From DASRHK01 sp963776465 (GTDB lineage: Bacteria; Pseudomonadota; Gammaproteobacteria; Nevskiales; Nevskiaceae): a stretch of 64,000 nt of DNA. The first letter of the stretch is position 1, and each line of letters opens with the position of its first letter. Made by a program: the position numbers and the translations under genes. Location of the stretch: assembly GCA_963776465.1 (NCBI GenBank), contig CAVZMV010000002.1, positions 930,001 through 994,000 of the forward strand, in the 5' to 3' direction. Under the pieces are notes generated by a model. It did not search any database, was not told the DNA's origin, and saw nothing but the letters and a program-made list of their open reading frames with translations. This document shows, one piece after another, positions 32,667-41,707 of this stretch.

Positions 32667-35215
32667 CCGCGCAGACCGTGTCGACCGGATTCACCCGGCG
32701 GATCCTCAAGATCGTCGAGGTGCCGATCTTCCATTGGCGCCGCGCGACGCTGGCGGTGCTGGTGCTGATGACGGCGTTCTTCGGCTGGCACGCGGCGCAG
32801 CTCAAGCCCGACGCCGGCTGGCTGAAGATGGTGCCCAAGCAGCACCCGTACATGCACACGTTCATGGAGTACTACCGCGACTTCGGCGGCGCCAACACAG
32901 TGCTCATCGCCCTGCACAACAACCGCGGCGACATCTACCAGCCGGCTTTCATGGAGACGCTGCGGCAGGTCGCCGACGACGCCTTCTACATCCCCGGGGC
33001 CGATCGCTCGCGCGTCACGTCGATCTTCTCGCCGAGCATCCTCTACATCGAGGTGGTCGAGGGCGGCCTCTCCGGCGAGAACGTGGTGCCGTCGAGCTAC
33101 GCGCCGACGCCGGAGATGATGCAGCGCATCCGCCGCAACGTCGGCAAGGCCAGCGTCATCGGCCGCCTGGTGTCCGAGGACCAGACAACGGCGCTGGTGC
33201 AGCTCGAGCTCCTCGAGAACGATCCCACCAGCGGCACGACCAGCGACGTCGCGCTGTCGCGCCTGTCGCCCCGCGAGCGCGCCAAAGCCGTGTGGGAGCA
33301 GACGGCTGGCGCACCGCTTGGCGAGCGCCTGCGCGCGCTCGGCCAGGCGCTATCTCCCAGCATCGGCGCCAATGCGAGCCTGGACTACGTCAAGGTCGGC
33401 GACGCGCTCGAAGCCATCCGCGCCAAGTACGAGAACGACGACGTCTCGATCCACATCGTCGGCTTCGCCAAGGTCGTCGACGACATGACCAAGGCGTCGT
33501 TCGAGGTCGGCGCGCTGTTCGTGGTCGCGCTGGTGCTCACGGGCCTGCTGCTCTGGCTCTACGTCGGATCCTTGCGCCTGGCGCAGCTGGTCGTCGCCAC
33601 GTCATTGGTCGCCTGCACCTGGGAGCTGGGCTTGCTGCACGCGTTCGGCTTTGGGCTGGACCCGTTCGCGATGCTGGTGCCGTTCCTGATCATGGCCGTG
33701 TCGGTGAGCCACGGCGTGCAGTACGTCAGCGCCTGGGCCAACGAGGTGTCGACCCGCGACGCGACGCCGTACCAGGCGTCGCTGGCGACGTTCCGGTCGC
33801 TGGCGATTCCCGGCGTGGTGGCGCTGCTGACCAACGTCGCCGGCTTCTCGACCATCTACCTGATCAACATCCAGATCATCCGCGAGATGTCGTTCAACGC
33901 CGCGTTCGGGATGCTCGGCGTGATCATCGTCAACAAGGTGCTGCTGCCGATCGTGCTGTCGTACCTGCGCCTGCCCAACCCGGACAAATTCCGCGCGGCG
34001 CAGGAGCTGCGCGGCCGCATCGGCGACTCGGTGTTCCGTCGCATGGCGGTGCTGACGCGGCGCGGGCCGGCGACCATCGTCGTGGCGGTCTGCACGCTGC
34101 TCTCGGTGTTCGGCGCCAGCCAGTACCACCGCGTGCAGATCGGCGACACCACCGAGGGCGTGCCCGAGCTCAAGCCCGACTCGCGCTTCAACCAGGACGC
34201 GCGGATCATCTCGCGGCATTTCACCATGGGCGTGGACCACTTGAAGGTGATCGCCGAGTCCTTCGACGACGGCTGCGTCGACTACGGCGTCATGTCGGAG
34301 ATCGACCGCTTCAGCTGGTACATGACCAACCATCCCAGCGTGCGCGACGTCCTGTCGCTGCTGGAATTGTCCAAGGTCGCGCACTCGGGATTGAACGAGG
34401 GTCGCCTCGACGCCGAGGTCGTGCCGCGGCAGCCGCAGGCGCTGGCGCAGGTCACCTCGCTCGTGCCGACCACCACCGGGTTCCTCAACTCCACCTGCTC
34501 GGCGCTGGCGCTGTTCGTGTTCACCACCGATCACAAGGCGCAGACCATCACCGCGTTGACCGACGCGGTGCAGCGCTACGCCGCCGAGCTGCAGCAGGAC
34601 AAGCGCGTCACCTTCCGCCTCGCGTCCGGGAACATCGGCGTGATGGCCGCCACCAACGAGGAAGTGCGGCGCAACGAGTTGCCGGTCGTCGCCTGGGTCT
34701 ACGGCGTGATCATCCTGTTCCTGTGGCTGTCGTTCCGCACGCTGTCGGGCGTCCTCTGCGTGATCCTGCCGCTGTCGATGGTGACCTTGCTCGGCTACGC
34801 GGTGATGGCGGCGATGGGCATCGGCCAGAAGGTCGCGACCCTGCCGGTGCTCGCGTTCGCCTGTGGCATCGGCGTCGACTACGGCATCTACAGCTACTCG
34901 GTGGTGGCGCAGGGGCTGCGGCGCGGCATGTCGCTGGAGGAGGCCTACTACCAGAAGATGCGCTCGACCGGAAAGGCCACGCTCTTCACCGGCGTGGGCC
35001 TGGCCACCGGCGTCGCCATGTGGCTCTTCTCCAAATTGCAGTTCCAGCGCGACATGGGCGTGCTGCTGATCTTCGGGTTCACCGCCAACATGATCGGCGC
35101 GATCGTGGTGCTGCCCGCGCTCGCGCATTTCTTCTCGCGCGAGGAGCTGCGCCACGCCGGGCGCGACCTGTCCGCGGGCGCCGAGGGTGCATTCGAGGAG
35201 CCGGATCGCAAATGA
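32663..35215 (+). CDS. RND-superfamily (MMPL/HpnN-like) inner-membrane transporter
   Basis: 850 residues; GTG 32663 overlaps the previous stop. Typical two-fold RND layout: TM1 (LAVLVLMTAFFGWHAAQL), a large periplasmic loop (~45-270), TMs 2-6 (FVVALVLTGLLLWLYV, FAMLVPFLIMAVSVSHGVQY, ...), TM7 (IVVAVCTLLSVFGAS), a second loop (~450-640), and TMs 8-12 (VVAWVYGVIILFLWLSF, FACGIGVDYGIYSYSV, MGVLLIFGFTANMIGAIVV). The GIGVDYGIY and SVSHGVQY stretches are the conserved TM4/TM10 proton-relay regions of MMPL proteins. Relatives move lipids such as hopanoids or sterols to the outer membrane. The direction here is unknown; DUF1329, YCF48 and DUF1302 in one operon suggest a trans-envelope lipid route. 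Confidence 0.88.
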   Translation: MTAQTVSTGFTRRILKIVEVPIFHWRRATLAVLVLMTAFFGWHAAQLKPDAGWLKMVPKQHPYMHTFMEYYRDFGGANTVLIALHNNRGDIYQPAFMETLRQVADDAFYIPGADRSRVTSIFSPSILYIEVVEGGLSGENVVPSSYAPTPEMMQRIRRNVGKASVIGRLVSEDQTTALVQLELLENDPTSGTTSDVALSRLSPRERAKAVWEQTAGAPLGERLRALGQALSPSIGANASLDYVKVGDALEAIRAKYENDDVSIHIVGFAKVVDDMTKASFEVGALFVVALVLTGLLLWLYVGSLRLAQLVVATSLVACTWELGLLHAFGFGLDPFAMLVPFLIMAVSVSHGVQYVSAWANEVSTRDATPYQASLATFRSLAIPGVVALLTNVAGFSTIYLINIQIIREMSFNAAFGMLGVIIVNKVLLPIVLSYLRLPNPDKFRAAQELRGRIGDSVFRRMAVLTRRGPATIVVAVCTLLSVFGASQYHRVQIGDTTEGVPELKPDSRFNQDARIISRHFTMGVDHLKVIAESFDDGCVDYGVMSEIDRFSWYMTNHPSVRDVLSLLELSKVAHSGLNEGRLDAEVVPRQPQALAQVTSLVPTTTGFLNSTCSALALFVFTTDHKAQTITALTDAVQRYAAELQQDKRVTFRLASGNIGVMAATNEEVRRNELPVVAWVYGVIILFLWLSFRTLSGVLCVILPLSMVTLLGYAVMAAMGIGQKVATLPVLAFACGIGVDYGIYSYSVVAQGLRRGMSLEEAYYQKMRSTGKATLFTGVGLATGVAMWLFSKLQFQRDMGVLLIFGFTANMIGAIVVLPALAHFFSREELRHAGRDLSAGAEGAFEEPDRK

Positions 35216-36076
35216 AGAGCCTGAAGGACAAGAAGTGCCTGATCACCGGCGCGGCCAGCGGCATCGGCCGCGCCACCGCCATCGCCTCCGCCCGCGAGGG
35301 CGCCGAGCTGTATCTCACCGACATCAACGCCGCGGCGCTCGACGCTGTCGCCGCGGAGATCTCCGCGGCGGGCGGTCGCGTCGCTTTCAAGCGCGCGCTC
35401 GACGTCGCCGATTACGACGCGGTGCGCACGTTCGCGGACGACATCCACAAGGCGCACGGCAGCCTCGACGTGGTGATGAACATCGCCGGCATCGCCATCT
35501 GGGGCGGTATCGACACCATGCCGATGGCGCGCTGGCGCAAGCTGATCGACGTGAACCTGATGGGCCCGGTCCACGTGATGGAGTGCTTCATCCCGCCGAT
35601 GATCACGGCGCGGCGCGGCGGCCACCTGGTGAACGTGTCCTCTGCCGCGGGTTTGTTCGGGCTGCCCTGGCACGCGGCCTACAGCGCCAGCAAGTTCGGC
35701 TTGCGCGGCATCAGCGAGGTGCTGCGCTTCGACCTGGAGCGCCATCGCATCGACGTTACGCTCGTGTGTCCCGGCGGCGTGCGCACCGGGCTGGTCGAGA
35801 CCATCGAGATCCACGGCATCGACCGCAGCAATCCCGAATGGAACGCCACGCGCCAGCAGTTCGTGCGCCACGCGGTGACGCCCGAGGTCGCCGCGACGGC
35901 GATCCTGCGCGGCATCCATCGACGCAAGTACATGGTCTTCACGTCGCTAGACGTGCGCATCGGTTACTGGTTCCAGCGCAAGTTCGCCTGGCCTGTACGA
36001 GCAGGTCATGCGCCTGCTCAACCGGCGCCTGCGCAAGGTCGTGCGCGCCGGCGCCGCGACGCAGGTCGCGCAATGA
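35212..36076 (+). CDS. Short-chain dehydrogenase/reductase (frameshifted near C-terminus)
   Basis: About 287 residues. Classical SDR: cofactor motif LITGAASGIGRATAIA, NIAGIAIWGG (NNAG-like), catalytic Ser and YxxxK in NVSSAAGLFGLPWHAAYSAS-K, then VCPGGVRTGL. After RKFAW the frame shifts; GCCTGGCCTGTACGAG needs one C fewer (~35,988-35,992) to continue LYEQVMRLLNRRLRKVV and reach the stop at 36076, which overlaps the next start. Acts on an alcohol or ketone, probably the operon's hydrophobic substrate. The start overlaps the RND stop (ATGA). Confidence 0.87.
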
Positions 36077-36696
36077 GCGCCGACGCGCTGGCGCCGCCGG
36101 GCGGCTGGATCGACGCCGGGCCGCGCATCGGCGTGCCGCCGCCAAGCCGGCACGGCTTCGTGCTGCGCGCGCTGTCCTTCGCGGCGCGACGCTTCGGCCG
36201 CAGCCAGCTGCCGGACGTGTTCACCGTTTTCCACATCAACGCGCGGCTGTTCTGGCCGTGGCTGTTCTTCGCCTCGCGCCTGATGCCGGGCGGGCGCCTG
36301 CCCGCGCAGGAGCGCGAGCTCGTCATCCTGCGCACCGGCTGGAACTGCCGCAGCCGCTACGAGTGGGGACAGCACGTCGACATCGGCCTGCGCGTGGGCC
36401 TGACGGATGCCGACGTCGTGCGCGCCGCGCAGGCGCCGCAGTCGTTCGTCGAAGAGCGGCGCCGCCTGCTGCTCGCCGCCTGCGACGAGCTGGTCCGCGA
36501 CAAAGTGGTGGGCGAGGCGACCTGGCGCGCGCTGACGGCGCATTACAACGAGCGCCTGCTGATCGAGATCGTCATCCTGGTCGGGCACTACGTGATGGTG
36601 GCTGGCTTCCTGAACAGCGCGGGCCTCAAGCTCGAGCCGCCGATCGAGTCCGTGCTGCAGGCATTCCAGCAACGCGCTGCCAGGGTGACGACATGA
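36073..36696 (+). CDS. Carboxymuconolactone decarboxylase (AhpD-like) family protein
   Basis: 207 residues, cytoplasmic. Residues ~75-140 hold the CMD core: ELVILRTGWNCRSRYEWGQH then VDIGLRVGLTDADVVRAA; the typical E-x(n)-C-x(2)-C of AhpD peroxidatic proteins is replaced by a single Cys (NCRSRYEWGQH), so it is likely not a disulphide reductase but of the CMD type common in catabolic clusters. The C-terminal helix bundle NERLLIEIVILVGHYVMVAG fits. Start and stop overlap the SDR and DUF1302 genes respectively. Confidence 0.82.
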   Translation: MSADALAPPGGWIDAGPRIGVPPPSRHGFVLRALSFAARRFGRSQLPDVFTVFHINARLFWPWLFFASRLMPGGRLPAQERELVILRTGWNCRSRYEWGQHVDIGLRVGLTDADVVRAAQAPQSFVEERRRLLLAACDELVRDKVVGEATWRALTAHYNERLLIEIVILVGHYVMVAGFLNSAGLKLEPPIESVLQAFQQRAARVTT

Positions 36697-38834
36697 GCGT
36701 GAGCGGCGTCCGTTTCGGTTTCGCTGTGGCGCTGCTGTCGGCAGCGTGTCCTGCACTTGCGCTCGAGTGGCAGTCCGGCGACTTCAGCCTGAACGTCAAG
36801 AATCGCATCACCAGCGGCGTGATGATGCGCATGGAGGAGCCGAGCAATGACCTGCTCGGCAAGCTCAACGTGCCGGGACAGAGTCATCTGTGCGACGTCG
36901 ACAGCTGCCTGTCGCTCTCCGGCGATCCGGAGCCCAACCAGCGGCTGGTCGATGCTCCCGGCGCGTTCTCCGGCATCAACACGGACAACGGCAATATGAA
37001 CTACGAGCAGTTCGACCTCGTCGCTGCCAGCAACCGACTGTCGGTCGACTCGGTCGCCACGTGGGGCAACTGGCTGGCGCGCCTGCGCGTGATCGGTTAC
37101 TACGACCCGGTCAACGCCGACTTCCGCGAGCGCCACAACGACACGCGCTTCCAGGCGGAGCGCACGGGTCGTCCTTCCAGCATCGAGCGCGAGTACGCGC
37201 GCGGCGTCGACGTCTACGACGCGTACGTCTCTCGCGCGTTCGACTGGCTCGGGCGCAGCGCGCAGATCTCCGTCGGCTCACAGACGGTGCGCTGGGGCGA
37301 GAGCACGCTGATCGCGCGCAACTCCGTCGCCGAGATCAACTCGCCGAGCTCGGTGATCCTGCACACGCCCGGCTTCGAGATCAGCGAGGTGTTCCGCCCC
37401 GTGCCGGGCATCGTGCTGGGCTCGAGCCTCACGGAGTCCACCTCGGCCGAGCTCTTCTATCAGCTCAAGTGGCAGGCGGTGCAGCCCGATCCCAACGGCA
37501 GCTTCTTCGGCGACCAGGACATCATCAAGGGCCGCTACGCCGCGGTGACGCTCGGCAACCACGGCGAGGATCCCGACCAGCGCCAGCGCGTCAACGGCCC
37601 GATCTCGCTGGTCAGCAGCACCAGCCTCACGGTCTATCCGGACCCGCCGCACGAGCCGCGCGACATGGGCCAGTACGGCGCGCGCTTCAACTGGCTGATG
37701 CCGTGGAACGACGGCATCGAGCTCGGCCTGTATTTCCTGAACTATCACAGCCGTTATCCGATCGCGAGCGCCGCCGCGGCCGACGAGTCGTGCACGCGCA
37801 ACGCGCCGCCCAGCGCCACAGGCGGGGCCTCCGGCGCGTTCATCGCATGCCGTGGCTTCAACGGCCGCCTGCTGGGGCGGCAGGACCAGCACAATCCCGA
37901 GCGCGAGCCCCTGCCGGTCGACACGTTCCGCATCTGGCTGGACTATCCCGAAGACATCCAGATGTACGGCATCAGCTTCAACACCAACCTGGGCTCGCTG
38001 TCGCTGGCCGGCGAGTACTCGTACCGTCCCAACCTGCCGCTGCAGATCCAGATCAACGACCTGATCTTCACGGCGCTGCAGCCGGCGTTCCCGGCGGAGC
38101 GCACCGACGTGACGCCGGTCGACACAGATCTGCTGGCGCAGCTGGCGGCAACGGTCGGACTGTTCGAGGACCTGGCCGAGCTCGGCCGCTCGTCCTTCCC
38201 CAGCTACGAGGACGCGGTGCCGAGCTACCTCGCCAAGTACCGCAACTACGGCGTCGTGCAGCCGCACCAGGTGATCCCTGGCTACGAGCGCCTCAAGGTG
38301 GGTCAGTTCGATCTGACGGCGATCAAGGCGTTCTCCAACGTGATCGGCGCCGACCAGGTCATCGTCATCGGCGAGGTCGGCTTCACCCACGTCTACAACA
38401 TGCCAGACAAGAGCGTGCTGCAGTTCGAGGGCAACGGGCCCAACCGCACGCACGCCAGCGAAGGCCAGGACGAGAATGTCTCCGCGCCGGGCGAGCGCAA
38501 CTACGCGCACCTCAATCCCACGCGCCAGCGCTCCGGCTTCGCCGATCCGTTCTCCTGGGGCGTGCGCTCGCTGATCCGCGGCGAGTACAACGACGTGGTG
38601 TTCGGCTGGAACGTCATGCCGACGCTGATCCTGCAGTGGGACGTCGGCGGCATCGCGCCGATGCCGTACCAGAACTTCGTCGAGGGCCGCAAGCAGGTCG
38701 ACGCGGGCGCCGAGGTCAGCATCAGCGAGGCGCTGGCTGCGCGCTTCAACTACCAGATCTACTGGGGAGGCGGCCGCGAGAACACCTACGCCGACCGCGA
38801 CAACCTTTCGGTGAGCGTGTCCTACGCGTTCTGA
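36693..38834 (+). CDS. DUF1302 outer-membrane beta-barrel protein (first copy)
   Basis: 713 residues. Signal peptide (MSVSGVRFGFAVALLSAACP, ALAL). The mature N-terminus (EWQSGDFSLNVKNRITSGVM) and the conserved WGESTLIARNSVAEINSPSS are typical of DUF1302. Long alternating amphipathic strands occur throughout, and the chain ends in Phe (NLSVSVSYAF), the usual BAM-recognition end of outer-membrane barrels. Two Cys at ~67/72 (HLCDVDSC) may bond. Start overlaps the CMD stop (ATGA), making it the last gene of the coupled operon. A presumed outer-membrane conduit for the DUF1329/RND pathway. Confidence 0.87.
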   Translation: MSVSGVRFGFAVALLSAACPALALEWQSGDFSLNVKNRITSGVMMRMEEPSNDLLGKLNVPGQSHLCDVDSCLSLSGDPEPNQRLVDAPGAFSGINTDNGNMNYEQFDLVAASNRLSVDSVATWGNWLARLRVIGYYDPVNADFRERHNDTRFQAERTGRPSSIEREYARGVDVYDAYVSRAFDWLGRSAQISVGSQTVRWGESTLIARNSVAEINSPSSVILHTPGFEISEVFRPVPGIVLGSSLTESTSAELFYQLKWQAVQPDPNGSFFGDQDIIKGRYAAVTLGNHGEDPDQRQRVNGPISLVSSTSLTVYPDPPHEPRDMGQYGARFNWLMPWNDGIELGLYFLNYHSRYPIASAAAADESCTRNAPPSATGGASGAFIACRGFNGRLLGRQDQHNPEREPLPVDTFRIWLDYPEDIQMYGISFNTNLGSLSLAGEYSYRPNLPLQIQINDLIFTALQPAFPAERTDVTPVDTDLLAQLAATVGLFEDLAELGRSSFPSYEDAVPSYLAKYRNYGVVQPHQVIPGYERLKVGQFDLTAIKAFSNVIGADQVIVIGEVGFTHVYNMPDKSVLQFEGNGPNRTHASEGQDENVSAPGERNYAHLNPTRQRSGFADPFSWGVRSLIRGEYNDVVFGWNVMPTLILQWDVGGIAPMPYQNFVEGRKQVDAGAEVSISEALAARFNYQIYWGGGRENTYADRDNLSVSVSYAF

Positions 38835-38835
38835 C

Positions 38836-40014
38836 GTGCGCCCCCTGCTTGCCGCTTGCGTGGGCCTGCTGCTGATCGGCTGCGGCAATGACGCGGACCA
38901 ATCCGCGCCAGCGGTCGGCGGCCCGGACGATCCCGCAGAGTGCGCGGCGCTGACGCCGCTGCAGGATCAGGCGCTGCGCCTGGGACGCGTGCCGCCCGGC
39001 CAGACGCTGATCGTCGTCGGCCAGAGCGGCATCGACCGCGTCGCCGACTTCGCGCGGGGCACCGGCAGGCAGCCCGCCGGGGCGATGTGGTACGTGGAAC
39101 TCTTCAGCGACGCGGCGACGCTCAGCGCGCAGCTCGACGACATCGAGCGCGAGGCGCGCGACTACCCGGGACTCGTTTACCAGATCGGCCTGTCGTTCGG
39201 CGCGGTGTCGACGCCGACGCTGCCGCGCGGCGCGCAGGTGGCGCTCGGCTCTTACGACGAGCAGCTCGCGATTCTGGGCGACTGGATCCGCCGCCAGCCG
39301 ACGATCGTCTACCTGCGCCCCGGCTACGAGTTCGATCTCCTCGGCGGCCAGTACGGGCCGGCGCCGGTCTACCAGGCCGCCTACCGGCGCGTCGCCGACG
39401 TGCTGCGATCGCGCTGCGTGCACAACCTGCAGCTGGTCTGGCACTCGGCCGGCGCGTTCTGGCGCGCGCTCGACTACTCGGGCGCGGTCGGCACGATCGG
39501 CGGCTTCGATCGACCCGACGTGCTCGCGCGCATCGCCGCCGGCCTGCTGTCGGGATCGGTGATCCCGGTCGACGACCTGCAGCCGATCTCGCTGTTCTAT
39601 CCCGGGGACGGGTACGTCGACGCATTCGCGATCTCGTACTGGGGCGATGCCTGCTGCTTCGGCGAGGGATCGGCCGGCGCCAAGGCCGCGTACGAGCAGC
39701 GCACGCGCGAGCTGCTCGACGAGGCGCGCGCGATGGGCCTGCCGCTGATGATCGGCGAGTCCACGCCGGTGTACATCGGTGCCGACTCCGGCGAGGAGAG
39801 CGTGGCCTGGATCGACGGCTACTTCGACCTGATCGAGGAGTACGACATCGGCCTGACGTCCCTGATCTCGTACGACTGGACCGAAGGCGGCTTCTTCGCC
39901 TCGCCGGTCTTCAACGGCTACTGGCCGGACGCGCGCATCCAGGACTTCGACGACACGCGCGCGGCCTTCCTGCGCCGCACATCGGCGCCCCGCTACCTCT
40001 TCCGCGCGCCCTGA
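38836..40014 (+). CDS. GH26-like TIM-barrel lipoprotein
   Basis: 392 residues from GTG 38836, 1 bp after the DUF1302 stop. Signal and lipobox LLLIGC. TIM-barrel pattern reminiscent of family 26 glycoside hydrolases: IVYLRPGYEFDLLGGQY (Arg-Pro-x-x-Glu region), LQLVWHSAGAFW, DAFAISYWGDACCFG and the strand MIGESTPVYIG, where the Glu could be the nucleophile; the first Glu (GYEFD) could be the acid/base. Substrate specificity cannot be read; it may act on surface glycan or be a non-catalytic relative. Likely still within the upstream operon. Confidence 0.6.
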   Translation: MRPLLAACVGLLLIGCGNDADQSAPAVGGPDDPAECAALTPLQDQALRLGRVPPGQTLIVVGQSGIDRVADFARGTGRQPAGAMWYVELFSDAATLSAQLDDIEREARDYPGLVYQIGLSFGAVSTPTLPRGAQVALGSYDEQLAILGDWIRRQPTIVYLRPGYEFDLLGGQYGPAPVYQAAYRRVADVLRSRCVHNLQLVWHSAGAFWRALDYSGAVGTIGGFDRPDVLARIAAGLLSGSVIPVDDLQPISLFYPGDGYVDAFAISYWGDACCFGEGSAGAKAAYEQRTRELLDEARAMGLPLMIGESTPVYIGADSGEESVAWIDGYFDLIEEYDIGLTSLISYDWTEGGFFASPVFNGYWPDARIQDFDDTRAAFLRRTSAPRYLFRAP

Positions 40015-40028
40015 CGGACAATCGCGGC

Positions 40029-40814
40029 ATGCGCCTGAACAAGTTCATCTCGGAGACCGGCATCTGCTCGCGCCGCGAGGCCGACCGCTTCATCGAGCAG
40101 GGCCGGGTGAAGGTCAACGGCCGCCGCGCGGACCTCGGCACCCAGGTCGAGGAGGGCGACGACGTGCGCCTGAACGGCAAGCGCATCGGCCAGCGCGAGA
40201 AGCCGCACGTCTACATCGCGCTGAACAAGCCGGTCGGCATCGTCTGCACGACCGATCGCTCCGAGCGCGACAACATCACCGACCACGTCAACCATCCGGC
40301 GCGCATCTTCCCGATCGGCCGCCTGGACAAGGAATCCGAAGGACTGATCCTGCTGACCAGCGATGGCGACATCGTCAACGAGCTGCTGCGCGTGGAGAAC
40401 CGCCACGAGAAGGAGTACGTCGTCACCGTCGACCGGCCGGTCACCGACAAGCTGATCGGCAGCCTCGCGCGCGGCGTGCACCTGCCCGAGCTTGGCGAGA
40501 CGACCAAGCGCTGCGTCGTCACCCGGATCAACGCGAACATGCTGCGCATCGTGCTGACGCAGGGCCTCAACCGGCAGATCCGCCGCATGCTGGACGTGTT
40601 CGGCTACGGCGTGCGGCGTCTGCAGCGCGTGCGCTTCGTCAACATCCAGCTGGGGAACTTGAAGCCCGGCCAGTGGCGCGACCTGCAGCCGCACGAGCTG
40701 CGCGGATTGCTGCCGCAACGCGGCGATGCGGAGTCGGCGCCGGAGCCGCAAGTCGCCGAGCGCCGAGAGCCGAAGGCGCCACCGCCGGAGCTGAATCCCT
40801 GGCTTCGGCGATAG
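40029..40814 (+). CDS. rluF: 23S rRNA pseudouridine synthase RluF-like
   Basis: 261 residues. N-terminal S4 domain MRLNKFISETGICSRREADR / FIEQGRVKVNGRRAD, then the RsuA-type catalytic domain with NKPVGIVCTTDRSERDNITD, the catalytic Asp in FPIGRLDKESEGLILLT, and GLNRQIRRMLDVFGYGV. The order and the NITDHVNHPARIFPIG phrase are closest to E. coli RluF (U2604), rather than RluB or RsuA. A Pro/Arg/Glu-rich tail (~225-261) is extra. Convergent with the alpha/beta hydrolase gene; a hairpin repeat lies between. Confidence 0.88.
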   Translation: MRLNKFISETGICSRREADRFIEQGRVKVNGRRADLGTQVEEGDDVRLNGKRIGQREKPHVYIALNKPVGIVCTTDRSERDNITDHVNHPARIFPIGRLDKESEGLILLTSDGDIVNELLRVENRHEKEYVVTVDRPVTDKLIGSLARGVHLPELGETTKRCVVTRINANMLRIVLTQGLNRQIRRMLDVFGYGVRRLQRVRFVNIQLGNLKPGQWRDLQPHELRGLLPQRGDAESAPEPQVAERREPKAPPPELNPWLRR

Positions 40815-40819
40815 CGCTC

Positions 40820-40841
40820 GTAGGGCGCGCCATGCGCGCCG
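40820..40841. repeat. 22-bp palindromic repeat between convergent genes (second copy at 32633-32654)
   Basis: Stem GGCGCGC-CAT-GCGCGCC (40824-40840) with flanking GTAG and G. The identical 22 nt occur in reverse orientation at 32633-32654. Here it sits between the convergent ends of rluF and an alpha/beta hydrolase gene, where it may also act as a bidirectional terminator, although no T-tract follows. Confidence 0.6.
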
Positions 40842-40844
40842 TCT

Positions 40845-41675
40845 CTAGCCAGGGGTGCGCTGCAAGAACGCCTTGATTTCCTGCTCGAGCTTCTTGCTCG
40901 TCAGCATGCTCATGTGATCTTCCGATTCGACCCGGATCATCTTCACGGATGGATTGACCGCGGCGAGCCGCTCGACGGTGTCGCGCGGATCGTCCTCGGG
41001 ACCGCCACGCAGCGCCAGCACCGGCACCTTGAGATCCACGGCCTGCTGCTGCGTGACCGCCAGTTCCTTGAGACTCGCCACGACGAGCAGCAGCGCGACG
41101 CGGTCGTTCTCCGGACGGTCGTAGGGATCGTCGCCGCCGAAGAGCGCCTTCACGCGGTTCCAGGCGAAGGAGCCGCGCATCAGCCAGCCAATGAGCGTCA
41201 GCTCGCCTTGCGTGAACAGGCCATTGCCGATCGTCACCGCGGAGAGGAAGCGGTCGGGATGGTTGGCGACGAGATACATCGCCACCGCGCCGCCCATCGA
41301 ATGGCCGACGACGTGCGCCTTGGGGATCCGCAGCTTGTCCATCACCGCCAGGACGTCGCTCGCCATGTGTTTTCCGTAAGCGTCTTCGCCGTGCGGCCTG
41401 TCGCTGCGACCATGCCCGCGCTGATCGATGCCGATGACGCGGAAGTCGCGGCTGAGCAGGTCGCCGATCTTGCCCAGCGCCCGCGCATAGTCCGACGCGA
41501 AGCCGTGCAGCAGGATCACCGGCTCGCCGGAACCGTAGTCCGTGTAGGCGATGCTGGCGCCGCTGGAGGCCACGGACAGGTAATCGTGGGCGGCCGCGGC
41601 TTGCGTGCCGGCCAGAAGCAGGACGGCCAGCCAGAGCTGCGCACTCCAGCGTGCCAAATGAGAAGGACTGATCAA
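40845..41675 (-). CDS. Exported alpha/beta hydrolase
   Basis: 276 residues using TTG 41675 (ISPSHLARW...), which follows a GGGGGTGAG Shine-Dalgarno-like run and yields a normal signal peptide (LWLAVLLLAGTQAAAA). An upstream in-frame ATG (41756 region) would add 27 residues across the operator and is less likely. Catalytic features: oxyanion GEPVILLHGFASDYA, GIDQRGHGRSDRP, nucleophile VVGHSMGGAVAMYL, Asp in ALRGGPEDDP (or nearby), His in SEDHMSML. Divergent from the RoxA-like pair with the shared operator between, so it probably hydrolyses a product or substrate of that system in the periplasm. Confidence 0.82.
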   Translation of the reverse strand: MISPSHLARWSAQLWLAVLLLAGTQAAAAHDYLSVASSGASIAYTDYGSGEPVILLHGFASDYARALGKIGDLLSRDFRVIGIDQRGHGRSDRPHGEDAYGKHMASDVLAVMDKLRIPKAHVVGHSMGGAVAMYLVANHPDRFLSAVTIGNGLFTQGELTLIGWLMRGSFAWNRVKALFGGDDPYDRPENDRVALLLVVASLKELAVTQQQAVDLKVPVLALRGGPEDDPRDTVERLAAVNPSVKMIRVESEDHMSMLTSKKLEQEIKAFLQRTPG

Positions 41676-41707
41676 GTGCTCACCCCCGGAAACGACCAGA
41701 TTACTTG

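Noticed and set aside
32551..38834. Very long plus-strand readings overlapping known genes (for example 1381 aa from 32551 and 1215 aa from 35187).
   Set aside because: They fuse out-of-frame translations of the RND, SDR, CMD and DUF1302 genes, a result of high GC with few stops. Only the recognisable segments (SDR/CMD, DUF1302) are real.
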